Source: Proteobacteria bacterium UBA1278
GTDB lineage: Bacteria > Pseudomonadota > Gammaproteobacteria > Comchoanobacterales > Comchoanobacteraceae
Length of the DNA stretch: 15,732 bases
Direction of reading: 5' to 3'
Assembly (NCBI GenBank): GCA_002308435.1
Contig: DBUY01000006.1
Coordinates: 1-15,732 of the forward strand
Part shown: piece after piece, positions 14,470 to 15,732 of the stretch
Position numbering within the stretch: position 1 is the first letter of the stretch
Layout: each line of letters starts with the position of its first letter
The notes under the pieces: model-generated
Told to the model about the DNA's origin: nothing
What the model saw: only the letters and a program-made list of their open reading frames with translations
Database searches by the model: none
Position numbers and translations under genes: made by a program

Positions 14470-14498
14470 AATTTATCACATCGGCAACAGCATGTCTA
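14470..14498 (-). promoter_or_regulatory. Candidate promoter of the yccA-like/serS operon
   Basis: On the minus strand TAGACA (14493-14498), a 17-base spacer and TAAATT (14470-14475). The -35 matches five of six, the -10 four of six. The start would be near 14463, about 22 bases before the ATG. Confidence 0.4.
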
Positions 14499-14570
14499 TA
14501 GAAATGCAGGTTGTGTTCTGCCTTACAGTGATATCTTGACCCTACTAGATAGCCATTATTAGACATTGTA

Positions 14571-14610
14571 GATGCAATCTGTGATCATACGCAGCTGAGA
14601 TTGCTTCATC
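14571..14610. repeat. Inverted repeat overlapping the yibN promoter
   Basis: GCAATCT (14574-14580) and AGATTGC (14598-14604) are exact reverse complements, 17 bases apart. The outer GAT (14571-14573) and ATC (14608-14610) can continue the pairing past three extra bases. The right arm overlaps the candidate -35 hexamer, so an operator is possible. Confidence 0.45.
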
Positions 14611-14629
14611 GGCACCGTCGTGATAAAAT
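14601..14629 (+). promoter_or_regulatory. Candidate extended -10 promoter of the yibN-grxC-secB operon
   Basis: TTGCTT (14601-14606), a 17-base spacer and TAAAAT (14624-14629) preceded by TG one base upstream (extended -10). The start would be near 14636, right before the ribosome site, so the leader would be about 12 bases. Confidence 0.5.
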
Positions 14630-14647
14630 CGCAACAAAGGAGACAAC

Positions 14648-15064
14648 ATGGATATATTTCAATTTCTGTCAGACCAAACAGTCATCATTAGCGCTATTGT
14701 TGTCGTGGTAGCTCTTATACTTCAAGAATTCATTTCAGATCGACGTGGCTCTAAGTATGAGCTTACGCCTGAAGAAGCTACCGTCCGGCTATACAAAGGG
14801 GCTAAGTTAGTCGATTTGCGTGACAAGGAAAGTTTTAGGCAGTGTCATATCAAGGGTGCTGTTTGGCATAATATCAAACAACTAGAAATGTATCCCGACA
14901 AGTCTTTGCGGCCTAAGCGGAGTTACATATTCTACTGTAGTAACGGTACGCAATCAGCTGAATTAGCCACTCTTCTCCGTAATAAGAGTGGTTATAAGAC
15001 TTATTTTATCAGTCACGGATTTGAGGCATGGCAGGAAGCCGGACTTGATGTCATTACTAACTAG
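14648..15064 (+). CDS. yibN: Membrane-anchored rhodanese-like protein (YibN type)
   Basis: A 138-residue protein. An N-terminal membrane segment (about 11-27, VIISAIVVVVALIL) is followed by one rhodanese domain: LTPEEA, LVDLRDKESF, HIKGA and the active loop CSNGTQS with Cys97 as the predicted sulfur carrier. Rhodanese domains move sulfane sulfur between thiols; the physiological donor of this one is unknown. The catalytic cysteine is present here, while E. coli YibN has a different loop (from memory). An AAAGGAG site lies five bases before the ATG. It is the first gene before grxC and secB, the same order as E. coli yibN-grxC-secB, which supports the identity. The domain faces the cytoplasm if the short N-terminus is outside. 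Confidence 0.88.
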   Translation: MDIFQFLSDQTVIISAIVVVVALILQEFISDRRGSKYELTPEEATVRLYKGAKLVDLRDKESFRQCHIKGAVWHNIKQLEMYPDKSLRPKRSYIFYCSNGTQSAELATLLRNKSGYKTYFISHGFEAWQEAGLDVITN

Positions 15065-15076
15065 GAGAAGATAACT

Positions 15077-15310
15077 ATGGCAACGATAATTTACAGTAAA
15101 GACCATTGTCCGTATTGTGATATGGCAAAGAAGCTACTCGATGAGAAGGGGATTGCCTATGAAGAGATCAATATTAACCATGTTGATGACCCTCAAGCCG
15201 TACTCGATGCAATCCGGGCAATCACGGATGTGAAAACTTTTCCACAAATTGTATTGAATGATCAACATATTGGTGGTTACACTGATTTGCGCGATCATTT
15301 CTATTCGTAA
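15077..15310 (+). CDS. grxC: Glutaredoxin 3 (GrxC type)
   Basis: A 77-residue dithiol glutaredoxin that reduces disulfides with glutathione in the cytoplasm. Cys11-Pro-Tyr-Cys14 is the active site, Thr54-Phe55-Pro56 holds the cis-proline and Gly66-Gly67 the glutathione-binding turn. The usual residue before the cis-proline is Val; here it is Phe. The protein stops soon after DLRDHFYS, about six residues shorter than E. coli GrxC, so the last helix is trimmed. AGGAG lies just upstream, and the ATG follows the yibN stop by 12 bases; the two genes are almost certainly cotranscribed, with secB next. Confidence 0.93.
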   Translation: MATIIYSKDHCPYCDMAKKLLDEKGIAYEEININHVDDPQAVLDAIRAITDVKTFPQIVLNDQHIGGYTDLRDHFYS

Positions 15311-15334
15311 CAATAATCTTAACAGGGAGTAATC

Positions 15335-15732
15335 ATGGCTAAAAAACCATCTCAACCACAAGACAGCACACAGGATTCTGATCGTCAGTTTATCATCAAG
15401 CAGGTTTTTATTAAAAAAACTGCCCTTGACGTCACCTTAGCGCCTTTTGAACTAACCGCTCAGTGGCAACCTGATGCGAGTATGCAAATTGATGTGCACA
15501 CAGAAAAATTAGCGGACGATGATTACATTGTCGAGCTGAAGACAAATATAGATGTAAAAAATGACAATAAGCAGATTTTCACCATTGAAAGTGTCCAATC
15601 TGGTATTTTTCAAATCACTGGCTACACCGAAGAGCAAATGGACCAACTGCGTAACAGTTTTTGCCCAAATGTGCTATTCCCATATGCTCGACAAATCGTA
15701 TCACAGTTGACCAGTCAAGCTGGATTTCCACC
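15335..15732 (+). CDS. secB: Protein-export chaperone SecB (3' end outside window)
   Basis: The frame runs from ATG 15335 to the window edge, giving 132 complete codons of an expected ~155. SecB is a homotetrameric cytoplasmic chaperone that keeps preproteins unfolded and passes them to SecA. Matching elements are FIIKQVFIKK at the start, PFEL...QWQPD, LADDDYIVEL, SVQSGIFQITG, then FCPNVLFPYARQIVSQLTSQAGFPP, the strongest family signature (usually CPNILFPYAR). The N-terminus (first ~17 residues) is polar and Gln/Ser/Asp-rich, as is common. GGGAG lies five bases before the ATG and 14 bases after the grxC stop, so it belongs to the yibN-grxC operon. The C-terminal zinc-independent SecA-binding tail is not visible. 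Confidence 0.95.
   Translation, partial: MAKKPSQPQDSTQDSDRQFIIKQVFIKKTALDVTLAPFELTAQWQPDASMQIDVHTEKLADDDYIVELKTNIDVKNDNKQIFTIESVQSGIFQITGYTEEQMDQLRNSFCPNVLFPYARQIVSQLTSQAGFP

Overview
The window comes from a moderately AT-rich gammaproteobacterial chromosome. The clearest evidence is the order rhodanese (YibN-like) - grxC - secB at the right end, an arrangement known from Enterobacteria and relatives. Strong matches to gammaproteobacterial RecJ, FtsK, SerRS and a YccA-type BAX-inhibitor-1 protein agree with this. A Fic protein with an ankyrin-like N-terminus, a serine hydrolase of effector-like appearance and a small family of unrecognised multi-pass membrane proteins suggest a host-associated or intracellular lineage (Legionellales-like). 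That lifestyle is an inference; no secretion system is visible here.

Layout. Positions 1-6454 form an accessory block. It holds three paralogous membrane proteins (the first cut by the left edge; then 2541-3665 and 4007-5197), a Fic-domain protein on the minus strand (695-2242) and an alpha/beta-hydrolase (5294-6454). The 341-base gap between the second and third paralogs carries a perfect 13-bp inverted repeat with nested stems and no convincing gene. From about 6515 the content is mostly core: recJ (+), rpmE (-), an unrecognised soluble protein (8688-9347, +), ftsK (+) and a small membrane protein (11937-12335, +) ending in a good intrinsic terminator. Next come a minus-strand pair, yccA-like then serS, 7 bases apart, and a divergent plus-strand operon yibN-grxC-secB that runs off the right edge.

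How the genes relate. The core genes serve DNA repair (RecJ), chromosome dimer resolution and septation (FtsK), translation (bL31, SerRS), membrane protein quality control (YccA-like) and redox/export (rhodanese, glutaredoxin, SecB). The accessory block is the best candidate for something undescribed: a tandemly duplicated membrane family with strongly conserved signatures next to two putative host- or cell-modifying enzymes. Several accessory genes lack a good Shine-Dalgarno site, whereas yccA, yibN, grxC, secB and the small membrane gene have clear ones. No tRNA, rRNA, CRISPR array, insertion sequence or transposase was recognised.
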